Shown: positions 58,444 through 58,569 of the stretch, piece by piece
Layout: every line of letters begins with the position of its first letter
How positions within the stretch are numbered: position 1 is the stretch's first letter
From: Azohydromonas aeria
Lineage (GTDB): Bacteria; Pseudomonadota; Gammaproteobacteria; Burkholderiales; Burkholderiaceae_C
Length of the DNA: 58,569 bases
Direction of reading: 5' to 3'
NCBI RefSeq assembly: GCF_009760915.1
Contig: NZ_VIDQ01000045.1
Location: 1-58,569, forward strand
The notes under the pieces: model-generated
Seen by the model: only the letters and a program-made list of their open reading frames with translations
What the model was told of the DNA's origin: nothing
The model's database searches: none
Program-made: the position numbers and the translations under genes

Positions 58444-58569
58444 TCAGCGCACCAGGCAGGGCCGCTTGTTGTCGAACTTCCAGCCCGGCACCAGGTACTG
58501 CATGGCGATGGCGTCGTCGCGCGCGCCCAGGCCGTGCTGCTGGTACAGCGCGTTGGCCTTCATCACCGC
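58444..58569 (-). CDS. gudD: Glucarate dehydratase, C-terminal end (partial)
   Basis: Only the last 41 codons lie in the window; the gene continues beyond the right edge. The residues AVMKANALYQQHGLGARDDAI and the ending PGWKFDNKRPCLVR are essentially the conserved C-terminus of D-glucarate dehydratase (E. coli ends with a closely related PGWTFDNKRPC sequence, as I recall). GudD makes 5-dehydro-4-deoxy-D-glucarate. It lies immediately upstream of the aldehyde dehydrogenase gene on the same strand and is probably the first listed gene of this operon. Confidence 0.85.
   Translation of the reverse strand, partial: AVMKANALYQQHGLGARDDAIAMQYLVPGWKFDNKRPCLVR

Overview
This 58.6 kb, very GC-rich, gene-dense window looks like the chromosome of a heterotrophic betaproteobacterium of the order Burkholderiales, probably Comamonadaceae or a neighbouring family. 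The grounds are three solitary Bug-type (TctC) solute receptors without TctAB partners, the gene contents (ppk1, olsB-like, hmgA-fahA, xsc-pta, gudD, PaaY) and the strong third-position GC bias. I see no rRNA, tRNA, CRISPR array, insertion sequence or phage gene. About 50 genes are supported; several short gene remnants mark old deletions.

Layout. 1-7.6 kb: the 3' end of polyphosphate kinase, an OlsB-like acyltransferase, an alpha/beta hydrolase, an M14-type metallopeptidase, a basic Ala-rich protein with a palindromic operator, a Bug receptor, a 54-residue secreted micro-protein and a triple-PAS histidine kinase. 7.5-12.6 kb: a LysR regulator divergent from dabB-dabA, an energy-coupled inorganic-carbon accumulation (DAB) system with all zinc and active-site residues present. 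12.7-18.3 kb: a CopG/RHH regulator with phased operator repeats and a PHB-depolymerase-family esterase, RhlE helicase, a hypothetical protein, a 2x[4Fe-4S] ferredoxin, CsbD and a secreted duplicated-repeat protein. 18.3-25.8 kb: a divergent aromatic-acid cluster (fahA, hmgA, Bug receptor and MBL-fold protein leftwards; flavin hydroxylase, DUF2783 small subunit and VOC protein rightwards), best read as a route through homogentisate to fumarate and acetoacetate. 25.8-30.5 kb: FUSC membrane protein, a hipA-hipB pair whose HipA lacks the middle of its kinase, a thiolase divergent from paaY around a perfect TetR-type palindrome, and the C-terminal remnant of sstT.

30.5-45.6 kb is a nearly complete taurine (C2-sulfonate) dissimilation island: TRAP transporter (dctPQM, tauKLM-like), taurine dehydrogenase (tauY, tauX), a YeiH-type anion exporter, sulfoacetaldehyde acetyltransferase (xsc), phosphotransacetylase (pta), a TauE/SafE sulfite exporter, and two regulators (IclR and a MocR/TauR-like protein). 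A CobS/CobT-like AAA+/VWA pair sits inside this island directly behind the iclR gene, without any cobalamin genes, and is the most attractive candidate for an undescribed function, such as maturation of the dehydrogenase.

46-52.2 kb is a sugar-acid cluster (Bug receptor, DenD-like and LtnD-like dehydrogenases, IlvD/EDD dehydratase, GntR, and divergent hydroxypyruvate-isomerase-like gene) sharing one 19-bp GntR palindrome; its combination differs from the known tetronate pathways. 52.6-54.4 kb holds a DUF4143 ATPase and a scar containing fused remnants of a GntR/MocR regulator and an EamA transporter. The window ends in pyruvate kinase, tartronate semialdehyde reductase, an aldehyde dehydrogenase and the 3' end of glucarate dehydratase, a D-glucarate utilisation operon running leftwards.
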